In this document: one piece after another, positions 1 through 7,927 of the stretch
How the letters are laid out: each line of letters starts with the position of its first letter
Numbering within the stretch: the stretch's first letter is position 1
Assembly (NCBI GenBank): GCA_028705495.1
Contig: JAQWDK010000021.1
Span: 1 to 34,907 of the forward strand
Source of the DNA: Eubacteriales bacterium
Lineage (GTDB): Bacteria; Bacillota; Clostridia; Oscillospirales; CAG-382
Direction of reading: 5' to 3'
Length of the DNA stretch: 34,907 nucleotides
The notes under the pieces: generated by a model
Databases searched by the model: none
Seen by the model: the letters and a program-made list of their open reading frames with translations, nothing else
Told to the model about the DNA's origin: nothing
Made by a program: the position numbers and the translations under genes

Positions 1-414
1 GAACTCGCTCACATGGAGATTGTTTCAGCAATCGTTTATCAGCTTACAAGAAACATTAAAGCTGAGGACCTCGTAGGCACAGGCTTTGAGCCTTACTTTG
101 TCGATCACACAACGGGTATCTATCCCGTGGCTGCATCGGGCACTCCTTTCTCAGCGGAGACCTTCCAATCAACAGGAGATGTAATAGCTGACCTTAATGA
201 AGACCTCGCTGCTGAACAGAAGGCAAGACTCACCTATGACAATATCCTGCGTTTTGCGGATGATCCGGATGTCAGAGATGCGATAAAGTTCCTTCGTGCT
301 CGTGAAATCGTACACTACCAGCGTTTCGGCGAAGCTCTGCGCATTGTTGCCGACAAGCTTGACAGCAAGAATTTCTACGCTTTCAACCCTGCATTCGACA
401 AAAAGGCTGAGTAA
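1..414 (+). CDS. cotJC: CotJC-type spore coat protein / manganese catalase family, C-terminal part
   Basis: The reading frame is open from the first base, so the gene begins outside the window and about the last 137 codons are seen. The first visible residues, ELAHMEIV, are the family's metal-ligand helix (Glu and His). The conserved second half follows: DHTTGIYP, then DLNEDLAAEQKARLTYDNIL, then REIVHYQRFGEALR, which carries another Glu/His ligand pair. Known CotJC proteins are about 190 residues long, are made in the mother cell under sigma-E, sit in the inner coat and belong to the dimanganese catalase superfamily. Catalase activity of this protein is inferred. A strong bidirectional terminator follows at once. 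cotJA and cotJB, if present, would lie upstream. Confidence 0.92.
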   Translation, partial: ELAHMEIVSAIVYQLTRNIKAEDLVGTGFEPYFVDHTTGIYPVAASGTPFSAETFQSTGDVIADLNEDLAAEQKARLTYDNILRFADDPDVRDAIKFLRAREIVHYQRFGEALRIVADKLDSKNFYAFNPAFDKKAE

Positions 415-428
415 TAGAAAATAAGAAA

Positions 429-461
429 AAATTAAAGCGTCGTATTCCGACGCTTTAATTT
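429..461. terminator. Bidirectional Rho-independent terminator
   Basis: A 14-bp perfect stem (429-442 with 448-461) with the 5-base loop TATTC. The arms start with A and end with T runs, so it can end both cotJC from the left and the araC-type gene from the right. It overlaps the last codon of the latter. Confidence 0.85.
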
Positions 462-1344
462 ATTTACCGTTTCTTTTTTGTGCTTCTTTAACATAGTCAC
501 TCGGTTTGATGCCTGTACGCTTCTTGAACAATCTACTAAAATAAAGGGGGTCGTCATAACCCACTGATTCAGCTACTTCTCGAAGTGACATATTGCCGTC
601 TATAATAAGCTCCTTCGCTTTGTTAATGCGAAGTCTAATGATATAGTCAAGAGGTGCGCTTCCCATTCGCTCTTTGAAAATCGTCCTATATCTGCTAACA
701 CTGAGGCCTGCAAGATCTGACAGCATTTCAAGCGAGATATCACCGGAGTAATGATCATGGATAAAGTCAAGCGAAAGCGCAATTTTGCTACCATTTTCTG
801 AAGATGAATCAGCTTTTTCTGTTTTTGCAAGAGCTGTTTTATCAAACCTATTTCCACACAAAGCTACTATTATTGTTGTAAGCCTTGCAGCGGCGGATAT
901 TCTGAAACAGTATTCGGTATGAACTGATTCTTTTATCATGATCATAAACTCATTAACAGCGTTTTCATACACTCTTGTGTTAACGGGAGTAGAGTTCGGG
1001 AGATGGCATACATTGAGGATTGATTCAGCACCGAAACCTGTGAAACGCGCCCAGTATAGCGTTAGCGCCATCCCAGGGTCGGGTATCAGTGAAAGCGGTG
1101 TTCTGGGTTTGATTAGAGCCGCTTGAGATGTAACCATTATTTTTCCGTTAAGGTTTACAGAGCCGTCGTCAAGGTATAAGAAAAGATAGTCCTCGAAGCC
1201 GCCCGAACGGAGACTGTCGGAGGAGCTTATCATACCAGCAGCGTTGACAAGCTGGTATTCGTTCTTATTCGCGGCATAAGGTTTCAGTATTGCCGGTTCG
1301 CTTGGATTTGTCAGTGTAATCACCTCGACAGTTGAAAAGTCCAT
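460..1344 (-). CDS. AraC family transcriptional regulator
   Basis: A 294-residue protein with an N-terminal cupin-like ligand-binding half and a C-terminal pair of helix-turn-helix motifs at about residues 185-285. The C-terminal signature is SLREVAESVGYDDPLYFSRLFKKRTGIKPSDYV, split here as SLREVAESVGYDDPLYFSRL plus FKKRTGIKPSDYV, which is the classic AraC/XylS second HTH. The family usually senses a sugar or sugar derivative and activates neighbouring genes. It is divergent from the Gfo/Idh dehydrogenase gene, with about 115 bp between them, so that gene is the likely target (inference). The ATG at 1344 has no good SD, so the start is less certain than the frame. A sigma-A promoter is visible upstream. 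Confidence 0.88.
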   Translation of the reverse strand: MDFSTVEVITLTNPSEPAILKPYAANKNEYQLVNAAGMISSSDSLRSGGFEDYLFLYLDDGSVNLNGKIMVTSQAALIKPRTPLSLIPDPGMALTLYWARFTGFGAESILNVCHLPNSTPVNTRVYENAVNEFMIMIKESVHTEYCFRISAAARLTTIIVALCGNRFDKTALAKTEKADSSSENGSKIALSLDFIHDHYSGDISLEMLSDLAGLSVSRYRTIFKERMGSAPLDYIIRLRINKAKELIIDGNMSLREVAESVGYDDPLYFSRLFKKRTGIKPSDYVKEAQKRNGK

Positions 1345-1383
1345 AAAATTAGTTGTTTTGTATATTGTAAAAAATCCTTATTT

Positions 1384-1412
1384 ATTATACACTTTCACAT
1401 AGTGCGCGTCAA
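1384..1412 (-). promoter_or_regulatory. Sigma-A promoter of the AraC-type gene
   Basis: Read on the minus strand: TTGACG (1407-1412), a 17-base spacer, and TATAAT (1384-1389). On the plus strand a much weaker candidate for the divergent gene overlaps it: TTGTAA at 1365-1370, 17 bases, TACACT at 1388-1393. Regulator binding here could therefore control both directions. Confidence 0.7.
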
Positions 1413-1458
1413 TCATAATTTAGAGGTACCGCGTAAATAAAGGAAAACCAGTAACCCC

Positions 1459-2481
1459 ATGAACGGAATTGAAATGAAAAAATACGGAATATTGCTGATT
1501 GGCTGCGGTCATATCGGCACACAGCACATCGAAGGCATCTACTACAGAGACAACATTAATGTTTACGCTGTTGTTGACACTAATTTAGAAAAGGCTAAGC
1601 TTACAGCGAAAAAGTACAACGCAAAACATTTCGGTACTGATTACCATGAATTTATAAGCAGTCCAGAAGTTGATATCGTTATCATAGCTACCTATACATC
1701 AACCCATTTGCTGATTTTGAAGGATTCTCTTGCAAACGGCAAGCATGTACTTTGTGAAAAGCCAATAGCCGGAAATCTTGAGGATGGTATAGAATTTCGC
1801 GATCTTGTTAAAAACACAAAGCAGAAGGTTCTCGTAGCCCTTGTCCTCAGGCACAACACATCCTATAATACGATGAAAAAGCTTATAGACGATGGTGAAA
1901 TTGGCGAATTGAAGATCGTAAGGGTTTCACATAGTCATCATTCAACCGACTGGGAGAGGGATAAAGCGCTGCTTGCCGACTGCTCACCAGTTGTTGACTG
2001 CGGTGTTCACTACTTCGATGTTATGCAGTGGTTCACCGGCTCGAAAATTGTCGAAGTTAGCGGTTTCGGTAACAAAACTGAAGCAGATGCTCCGAGAAAC
2101 AACTACACTTTTTCTACGGTTAAGCTTGATAATGGATGTATCGGATTTTTTGAAGCTGGTTGGGGCAACACAATCGCCACCCTTAATGTAAAAGAGTTCA
2201 TCGGCACAAAGGGTAGAATAACGCTGACAATGCGGGATAACCGTGTTTCAGACCGTGAGGAAGGCGACCTTATCTCGATTTACTACCATGAGGGCAGGGA
2301 GTATAGAACACTCAATGTCGACTCTGAATATAAGAACATGTACGGTCAGATAGAAACCCTTATTGATATGATCGAAAATGACAGCCCCGGTTCTCCAACT
2401 ATGGATGAAGTATTCGAAGCGTTCTATGTGACGATCAAGGCTGACGAGGCTATTAACAACTCTACAGTAATAAAGCTGTAA
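1459..2481 (+). CDS. Gfo/Idh/MocA family NAD(P)-dependent dehydrogenase
   Basis: A 340-residue protein with the N-terminal Rossmann motif GCGHIG at about residues 15-20, the family EKP motif (CEKPIAG) at about residue 99, and the substrate-side motif DCGVHYFDVM with the catalytic His, as in inositol and sugar dehydrogenases. It is the usual length for the family (330-390). Substrate cannot be read from sequence; members oxidise or reduce inositols, sugars and amino-sugar derivatives. The ATG at 1459 is used; an in-frame ATG at 1474 (MKKYGILL) is equally possible because the Rossmann fold begins right after it. Divergent from the AraC regulator and followed by a strong terminator, so it is probably transcribed alone. 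Confidence 0.88.
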   Translation: MNGIEMKKYGILLIGCGHIGTQHIEGIYYRDNINVYAVVDTNLEKAKLTAKKYNAKHFGTDYHEFISSPEVDIVIIATYTSTHLLILKDSLANGKHVLCEKPIAGNLEDGIEFRDLVKNTKQKVLVALVLRHNTSYNTMKKLIDDGEIGELKIVRVSHSHHSTDWERDKALLADCSPVVDCGVHYFDVMQWFTGSKIVEVSGFGNKTEADAPRNNYTFSTVKLDNGCIGFFEAGWGNTIATLNVKEFIGTKGRITLTMRDNRVSDREEGDLISIYYHEGREYRTLNVDSEYKNMYGQIETLIDMIENDSPGSPTMDEVFEAFYVTIKADEAINNSTVIKL

Positions 2482-2538
2482 AACCGTACTTTTTCCGGAC
2501 GAAAAGATGGAAATAGAATGCTATAATGTAATCGTAAT

Positions 2539-2574
2539 AAAACATCCGCACCCGATAAAAGGTGCGGATGTTTT
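2539..2574. terminator. Bidirectional Rho-independent terminator
   Basis: A 14-bp perfect stem (2539-2552 with 2561-2574) whose arms begin AAAA and end TTTT, with an 8-base loop. It lies between two convergent genes, the dehydrogenase (plus) and nfnB (minus), and can serve both. Confidence 0.9.
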
Positions 2575-2582
2575 GATTTTTG

Positions 2583-3977
2583 TTAAGATTTTTTAAGTGC
2601 TTCGTCTATTTCTGCTGCAGCGTCTCTTCCTGCGCCCATCGCAAGGATTACTGTCGCAGCACCTGTAACAACGTCGCCGCCTGCGAAAACCATATCGCGG
2701 GTGGTCTGGGTTGAGCCCTCACGTACGACAAGGCAACCGTATTTATTAGTATCAAGACCCTCCGTTGTAGAGCGAATAAGCGGGTTGGGTGTTGTTCCAA
2801 CAGCGATTATTGCGGTGTCAACATCAAGTGTGAATTCACTGCCTGCTTTTTCGACCGGCCGTCTTCTTCCGCTTGCATCAGGTTCACCAAGCTCCATCTC
2901 GACGCATTCTGCACCGACTAAGCTACCTTTTTCGTCACCTATGAAACGCTTCGGGTTGCAAAGCAGTTTGAAGGTGATGCCTTCTTCTTTTGCGTGTTCG
3001 ATTTCCTCACGCCTTGCAGGCATTTCTTCTTCGCTTCTTCTATAAACTATGTAAACATTCTCTGCACCGAGTCTTTTAGCGCAGCGGGCTGCATCCATAG
3101 CCACGTTACCACCGCCTATAACAGCGACAGCTTTTGAACGGCGAATCGGTGTTACATAATTTTCATCATAGGCTTTCATCAAGTTTACACGAGTAAGGAA
3201 TTCGTTTGCGGAGTAAACGCCGACAAGGTCCTCACCATCAATACCCATAAAGTTTGGAAGACCTGCGCCGCTACCGATAAATATAGCGGAATAACCCATT
3301 TCGAATAGGTCATCTACAAGGAATGTTCTTCCGACAACTGCGTTTGTGCGTATCTCAACGCCGAGCTCTTTAAGTTCGTCAATCTCACGCTGAACGATGT
3401 CTTTAGGTAGTCTGAATTCGGGAATACCGTATACGAGAACACCACCAGCTTTGTGGAAAGCTTCGAATATTGTGACAGAATAGCCGCGTTTTGCAAGCTC
3501 GCCCGCACAGCTGAGTCCAGCAGGTCCGCTACCTACAACTGCGACACGCTTTGCATTTTTGGAAACGATTTTCTTTTCTTTTTCAGCGTTTTCTTTAGCT
3601 TTAGCTGCATAATCAGCGGCAAAGCGCTCAAGCCTTCCGATTGCAACGCTTTCGCCCTTTATGCCACGTACGCATTTTCCTTCGCACTGGGTTTCCTGGG
3701 GGCAGACTCTTCCGCATACTGACGGCAGGGCGTTTGTTTCTTTGATTTTCTCAGCGGATTCTATGTATTTACCTTCTGAGATAAGTTTTATAAATTCGGG
3801 TATCTGTACGCTTACCGGGCAGCCGTTCACACAAGGACGATGCTTGCAATGTAAACATCTCGATGCTTCAGCGATTGCTTCTTCCTCTGTGTAACCGAGG
3901 GATACTTCCTCAAAACTTGCCGCTCTTTCTTTCGGGTCAAGGAGTGGCATAGGAACTTTTTTTGTTTTATCTATCAT
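2583..3977 (-). CDS. nfnB: NfnB / GltD-like FAD subunit of ferredoxin-dependent NADPH:NAD+ transhydrogenase
   Basis: A 464-residue protein. The N-terminus carries the Cys pattern of two [4Fe-4S] clusters: CLHCKHRPCVNGCP at about residue 41 and CGRVCPQETQCEGKC at about residue 88. An FAD-binding GSGPAGLSCAGEL motif follows at about 149 and an NADP-binding GGGNVAMDAAR motif at about 290. On its own it resembles the glutamate synthase small subunit. The gene directly upstream encodes the partner NfnA, so the pair is best read as NfnAB (also called SudAB), which couples NADH and reduced ferredoxin oxidation to NADP+ reduction by flavin-based electron bifurcation/confurcation. There is a 19-base gap from nfnA and an AAGG-type SD before the ATG. 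A sulfide dehydrogenase role cannot be excluded. Cytoplasmic. Confidence 0.87.
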   Translation of the reverse strand: MIDKTKKVPMPLLDPKERAASFEEVSLGYTEEEAIAEASRCLHCKHRPCVNGCPVSVQIPEFIKLISEGKYIESAEKIKETNALPSVCGRVCPQETQCEGKCVRGIKGESVAIGRLERFAADYAAKAKENAEKEKKIVSKNAKRVAVVGSGPAGLSCAGELAKRGYSVTIFEAFHKAGGVLVYGIPEFRLPKDIVQREIDELKELGVEIRTNAVVGRTFLVDDLFEMGYSAIFIGSGAGLPNFMGIDGEDLVGVYSANEFLTRVNLMKAYDENYVTPIRRSKAVAVIGGGNVAMDAARCAKRLGAENVYIVYRRSEEEMPARREEIEHAKEEGITFKLLCNPKRFIGDEKGSLVGAECVEMELGEPDASGRRRPVEKAGSEFTLDVDTAIIAVGTTPNPLIRSTTEGLDTNKYGCLVVREGSTQTTRDMVFAGGDVVTGAATVILAMGAGRDAAAEIDEALKKS

Positions 3978-3996
3978 ATGAATCTACCTTCTATTG

Positions 3997-4848
3997 TTAT
4001 TGTTTGGACTGATCAGGTACTTTGTCAAACAGTTTGCAATTTTCCTCGCGGCTGCGTTCCTCGCCGAAATAAGCGCGGTTGCGCCTCATCAGTTCGTCGA
4101 AATCAACCTCGTGACCGTCAAAATCAGGACCGTCAACACAAGCAAACTTAATTTTACCACCGATTTTAACACGGCATCCGCCGCACATACCCGTTCCGTC
4201 TATCATTATCGGATTAAGGCTGACGACTGTTTTTATATTATACTGTTTTGTGAGCAAACAGACAAATTTCATCATTATAGGCGGTCCGATTGCGATAACA
4301 AGGTCATACTCCGCGCCTTCTTCTATGCGCTGTTTGAGTGTATCGGTGACAAGCGCTTTATTGCCGTTTGAACCGTCGTCAGTGCAGATGATGAGTTTAT
4401 CGGATACGGCCTTCATCTCATCTTCAAGAATAATTAAATCTTTATTGCGGAATCCTGCGATTACATCGACTCGGCAGTTAAGTTCATGGAGAGCTTTAGC
4501 CTGAGGATATGCTATCGCACAACCAAGACCGCCGCCGATAACGGCGACTTTTATACCGCTCTCAAGTTCAGACGGTTTTCCGAGAGGTCCGACAAGGTCG
4601 GCGATAAATTCACCTTCATTTTTTGAAGCGAGCATTTTTGTAGAATAGCCCACAGTCTGAGCGATAACAGTAATAGTTCCTTTTTCGCGGTCGTATCCTG
4701 CGATTGTAAGCGGTATGCGTTCGCCCTCCTCGTCGACACGAAAAATAATGAATTGTCCCGGCTGCGCTTTTTTTGCGATATCCGGAGCGTCAAAAACAAC
4801 TTCGACAATCGAGTCGTTTAAGAAGCGCTTTTTTAGAATCTTTGTCAT
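3997..4848 (-). CDS. nfnA: NfnA / sulfide-dihydroorotate dehydrogenase-like FAD/[2Fe-2S] subunit
   Basis: A 283-residue protein with a ferredoxin-NADP reductase fold like PyrK: the flavin-binding RIPLTIAGYD region, the nucleotide-binding VIGGGLGCA motif at about residue 100, and a C-terminal [2Fe-2S] Cys motif, GMCGGCRVKIGGKIKFAC, followed by VDGPDFDGHEVDFDEL. This C-terminal tail is the NfnA/SudB signature. The start at 4848 was chosen because GGAG sits 7 bases before it; an in-frame ATG at 4875 has no SD and would add nine residues. The partner gene nfnB follows after 19 bases. The lipoprotein gene upstream is on the same strand with a 62-base gap and no clear terminator, so read-through is possible. 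Confidence 0.87.
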   Translation of the reverse strand: MTKILKKRFLNDSIVEVVFDAPDIAKKAQPGQFIIFRVDEEGERIPLTIAGYDREKGTITVIAQTVGYSTKMLASKNEGEFIADLVGPLGKPSELESGIKVAVIGGGLGCAIAYPQAKALHELNCRVDVIAGFRNKDLIILEDEMKAVSDKLIICTDDGSNGNKALVTDTLKQRIEEGAEYDLVIAIGPPIMMKFVCLLTKQYNIKTVVSLNPIMIDGTGMCGGCRVKIGGKIKFACVDGPDFDGHEVDFDELMRRNRAYFGEERSREENCKLFDKVPDQSKQ

Positions 4849-4910
4849 TTTGTTCTCCGATCTGCCGATTTGCAATTTCAGACGGCATAGTTATATTTTT
4901 TTACAGGATG

Positions 4911-6188
4911 TTATTTTTCAAGTGCTTCCTTAAGCACGGGGAAGATGTGTTCAGCCATCATCCTAAAACCGAGGTCGGTTGGATGCAGACCATCAACAGT
5001 GTAATCGGCGGGGTTGTACTTACCGAAGAATTTACTGCCATCAACAAAGTAAACATTTTCATCGCCTGCTGCTTTTGCTTTTTCGTAATTCTTGATTATC
5101 AGAAGTCGGCATTTAACATCATTTGTGTTAGCTACATTGTAATTGCAGCGGGAAACAAATATAATCGGTATATCGGGATGAGCAGCACGAACGATTTCAT
5201 AGAACGGATAATGGGTTTCACCGAGCTTTTCGGGAGTGTCCGCATTGTAGTCGTAATCAAAGACAAAAGCGGAGATATCAACGGATGCAATGTATTCAGC
5301 TATTGCAGTTTCACCTAAAGCTGAACCGGAAAATCCGAGGTTTAGTGTGTTAGCGTCAAGCGCACGGCCGAGGATGTTGAAATATGTTGTTCCTGGACGG
5401 GAAGAACAACCGCCTTGGGTTATGGATGAGCCGTAAAAAGCAATAGGCTTTTCATAAGTAAAGGGAAGAGGTTCGGCGACCTTTGAATTGTCGGGGAAAC
5501 CTATCGACATCGACTTAACTCCTGAGTAAGTCGGAAGATTGATCATTACTTCTTTAACACCGGGTTGGAGATAGACTATACCGGAATAGGTTGGTTCTGA
5601 GGTGGGTTGAATAGTTGTGACATAAGTTCTTGCAGTTCCTGTTCCTACATAAACATCGATACCTAAAGCTCCAGTATCTGCGAAATGCTTCATTCCGGAG
5701 TTTGCTTTTTGGAGGGTGATACTAATGTTAAGTGTTGTAGCGTCGGTGCGGAATCTAACTTTACCGCCCGCCGTACTCCAAGCAAGCCAGTCGTTAGCGG
5801 AGGTGTATTTTGTCTTATCCGAAAGCCTTAGTCGGTAAAGCTGTCCGCCGTTTTCTTCAAGGCTGGGAAATCCGGTAATAGATATTTCCGGGCTGAAAAT
5901 ATTAAGGTAGGTGTTACCGCCGTTCTTTTTCACTATGTATTTTTCGTCAAAGTCTTTTACCGGTACATAGTTACCTGAATTAACATTAAGTTTCGATGAT
6001 ACAGGCTTTCCGAAGACATATTCATCTTCTTTTTCGCTTGTTTCACTGACAGCCTGACTGACAAGACTGCTCTCCGCACTGCTTATATCTGATATATCGG
6101 AGCCGTCAGGATTCTGAGTGCATGAGGAGATTGCGAGCGACAGGACTAAAATAGACGAGAAGAAAAGAGCGAGTTGACGTTTTAACAT
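4911..6188 (-). CDS. Lipoprotein SGNH/GDSL hydrolase with N-terminal GxDLY-type domain
   Basis: A 425-residue protein. Residues 1-23 are a lipoprotein signal ending in a lipobox (AISSC), so it is probably anchored outside the membrane, followed by a Ser-rich linker. A beta-rich domain at about 75-245 contains GIDVY, matching the GxDLY motif of the domain that precedes SGNH esterases (Pfam GxDLY / Lipase_GDSL_3 architecture). The hydrolase domain has block I YGSSITQGG (nucleophile Ser), block II Gly in GFSGSALGE, and block V DGLHPTDLGF (Asp and His). Such enzymes deacetylate or de-esterify polysaccharides; substrate unknown. GGAGG stands about ten bases before the ATG. Upstream is a long non-coding stretch. 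Confidence 0.87.
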   Translation of the reverse strand: MLKRQLALFFSSILVLSLAISSCTQNPDGSDISDISSAESSLVSQAVSETSEKEDEYVFGKPVSSKLNVNSGNYVPVKDFDEKYIVKKNGGNTYLNIFSPEISITGFPSLEENGGQLYRLRLSDKTKYTSANDWLAWSTAGGKVRFRTDATTLNISITLQKANSGMKHFADTGALGIDVYVGTGTARTYVTTIQPTSEPTYSGIVYLQPGVKEVMINLPTYSGVKSMSIGFPDNSKVAEPLPFTYEKPIAFYGSSITQGGCSSRPGTTYFNILGRALDANTLNLGFSGSALGETAIAEYIASVDISAFVFDYDYNADTPEKLGETHYPFYEIVRAAHPDIPIIFVSRCNYNVANTNDVKCRLLIIKNYEKAKAAGDENVYFVDGSKFFGKYNPADYTVDGLHPTDLGFRMMAEHIFPVLKEALEK

Positions 6189-6616
6189 TAAAAAAGTCCT
6201 CCGATGTAAAATATTAAAGACGATTCTTTCGTTTTTGTGTTATAATGTCTTCGATAAGAATATACACAAAAACTTATCAATTGGCAAGATGAAACACAAT
6301 GGCTCCAAGGAGTGGACCACTGTATTTTGATTATATATTTAGCCTAGGTTATTATACACTCTAACATATAGAAAATCAAGACGATAGCTTTTATATTTTA
6401 GCCTTCTAATAACAATATACAATGAATAGGATAGAGGAAAGTGATTAAAAAATTTGTCGAATAAAGGGTGACTATTGCTGTTTCGGCGCATATATTGGTA
6501 TTAGCTGTATAAAACTCCGTAAAGTAGATGTTTTCAAAGCGAAGACGGAAAAAAGACAGCAAAAATACAGCGGGAGAAAAATAATAATTCCCGAGCCGAA
6601 AGGATTGTTTTATAAA
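6189..6616. other. Intergenic region, about 430 bp, low GC
   Basis: No convincing gene. A TATAAT hexamer at 6241-6246 (plus) has no good -35, and there is a short palindrome (CTCCAAGGAG) around 6303. The plus frame used by the next gene is open back to about 6449 but has no ATG, GTG or TTG before 6605, and its translation is not clearly protein-like. A 90-codon minus-strand ORF here has no SD or family match and is probably chance. Confidence 0.5.
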
Positions 6617-7006
6617 TTGGAAAACATATACAGCCTGTCCTCTTACCCGACCACTCAAGTTCCACAGCACCCTACTCCCTGTACTCCCAAATGCCCTCCT
6701 CCCTGTCCGCCAAAAACAGAATGTCCTGCACTTGGTGTACAGAATGCTCTAGTCAGTGTACCGGTTACTATAGTGCCTTTCGCTAATAAAGGTCCTGTAA
6801 AGGTTACCTGCTGCGGCGCTCCTGTTATCAACTATAACACCGACCATTGCTGCGGTAAAGTAAACGAAGTTTGCAGATTTATCATCACTCAGCAGCTCAA
6901 GGTCGAAGTGCCTGTTGATTTTGGTGCAGATGTCTGCGTTGGCGATTCCTATGTCTGCTGTGAAGGCGCTGAAACAGTAACTCCGGGCGATCATTGCGGT
7001 TACTAA
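6617..7006 (+). CDS. Cys/Pro-rich probable spore surface protein (SPOCS/DUF3794-like tail)
   Basis: About 129 residues starting at TTG 6617 (MENIYSLSSYP). The N-terminus is a Pro/Cys-rich stretch (CTPKCPPPCPPKTEC). A beta-strand-rich part with 13 Cys in the whole protein and three CC pairs follows. The segment FIITQQLKVEVPVDFGADV resembles the strand pattern of SPOCS (DUF3794) domains found in clostridial spore-coat proteins; this is pattern recognition, not a search result. No signal peptide. The start is unusual: AAAGGA at 6599-6604 lies next to a TTG at 6605 (too close) and 12 bases before the TTG at 6617; there is no ATG or GTG. High Cys content fits cross-linked coat or exosporium proteins. 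Confidence 0.6.
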   Translation: MENIYSLSSYPTTQVPQHPTPCTPKCPPPCPPKTECPALGVQNALVSVPVTIVPFANKGPVKVTCCGAPVINYNTDHCCGKVNEVCRFIITQQLKVEVPVDFGADVCVGDSYVCCEGAETVTPGDHCGY

Positions 7007-7028
7007 TTATTAGTGGTCGGTAATATTA

Positions 7029-7059
7029 CTGCAAACGGTGTTTACGACACCGTTTGCAG
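7029..7059 (+). terminator. Perfect 13-bp hairpin after the Cys-rich gene
   Basis: CTGCAAACGGTGT (7029-7041) pairs fully with 7047-7059 around the loop TTACG. No T run follows, so it may act as a weak terminator or an mRNA stabiliser. It sits 23 bases after the Cys-rich gene and 25 bases before rlmA. A 10-bp palindrome, GTAATATTAC, adjoins it at 7020-7029. Confidence 0.6.
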
Positions 7060-7084
7060 GTACCTTATAATTCAGGAGAAAGCC

Positions 7085-7927
7085 ATGAATAATTTTATTT
7101 GTCCAGTATGCGGACAAGCTCTCGAAGATAATGGAAAGACACTTTTTTGCATAAATAAACATTCATTTGATAAAGCGAAAAGCGGTTATATAAACCTGCT
7201 TTTATCCTCCAGTCAAGGCAACCACGGCGATAGTGCAGAGATGATAAAAGCAAGAAGGAACTTTCTTGAAGCGGATTACTACCTGCCTTTAGCTAAGCTT
7301 TTATCAACAGTTGTCGCACATCATACTCCACAAAACTGTGTAATTGTTGATGCCGGATGCGGAGAAGGTTATTATACCGAGAAAATCACAAACCATCTTG
7401 TGGAACAAGGTAAAACCCCTGAGGTTTTCGGAGTTGATGTATCAAAACACGCAGCTGATTTTGCAGCAAAGAAGCATAAAAATATAAACTTTGCCGTCGC
7501 AAGCGTTGCCGATATGCCTTTCGCTGATGATTTTGCCGATGCGGTTATATCTGTTTTCGCACCTTTCGCTGCTGATGAATTTTTGAGAATTTTGAAACCG
7601 GAAGGTGTTGTAATCAGAGCTTTCCCGCTTGAACGACATCTATTTTCACTCAAAAAACTGCTTTATGAAAACCCTTATGAGAATGAAGTCGATGATATCC
7701 CACCGGAGTGCTTTGAGAAACTTGAAATGCGTGAACACAAAAGTGAAATAACAGTCGTTGGCAAAGAAATGATTTCCGCACTGTTTTCCATGACACCCTA
7801 TTTCCACCGGACAAGCCTTGAAGACAAGGAAAAGTTAACAGAAATCGAGAATTTGAAAACTGAGATATGCTTTGGAATAGATATCTATAAGAGAAAGGTG
7901 GCCGAAAATGAACTTAAAAAACGGTAG
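7085..7927 (+). CDS. rlmA: 23S rRNA (guanine-N1)-methyltransferase RlmA family
   Basis: A 280-residue protein. The N-terminus holds the RlmA zinc-binding motif CPVCGQAL...C..KHSFD. The family hallmark GYINLLL follows, then the SAM-binding motif VDAGCGEGYYTE at about residue 90 and a methyltransferase fold to the end. RlmA enzymes methylate G745 (Gram-negative) or G748 (RlmA-II, tylosin resistance) of 23S rRNA; which applies cannot be told here. The start at 7085 has GGAG 7 bases before it; a GTG at 7013 would add 24 residues across the hairpin. It overlaps nagA by 20 bases, so the two are likely translationally coupled. Confidence 0.88.
   Translation: MNNFICPVCGQALEDNGKTLFCINKHSFDKAKSGYINLLLSSSQGNHGDSAEMIKARRNFLEADYYLPLAKLLSTVVAHHTPQNCVIVDAGCGEGYYTEKITNHLVEQGKTPEVFGVDVSKHAADFAAKKHKNINFAVASVADMPFADDFADAVISVFAPFAADEFLRILKPEGVVIRAFPLERHLFSLKKLLYENPYENEVDDIPPECFEKLEMREHKSEITVVGKEMISALFSMTPYFHRTSLEDKEKLTEIENLKTEICFGIDIYKRKVAENELKKR

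Noticed and set aside
1414..1440. GGTACCGCG, the end of a T-box core, before the Gfo/Idh gene
   Set aside because: The 115-bp gap is too short for a T-box, there is no full AGGGTGGNACCGCG, no stem I and no terminator; the gene is not an amino-acid gene.
2583..3977. Glutamate synthase small subunit (gltD) as the name of the gene
   Set aside because: No large subunit is near, while an NfnA/SudB-type partner with its [2Fe-2S] tail lies 19 bases upstream; NfnB fits better.
6398..6670. 90-codon minus-strand ORF in the gap before the Cys-rich gene
   Set aside because: No SD, no family resemblance, and it overlaps the start of a much better plus-strand gene.
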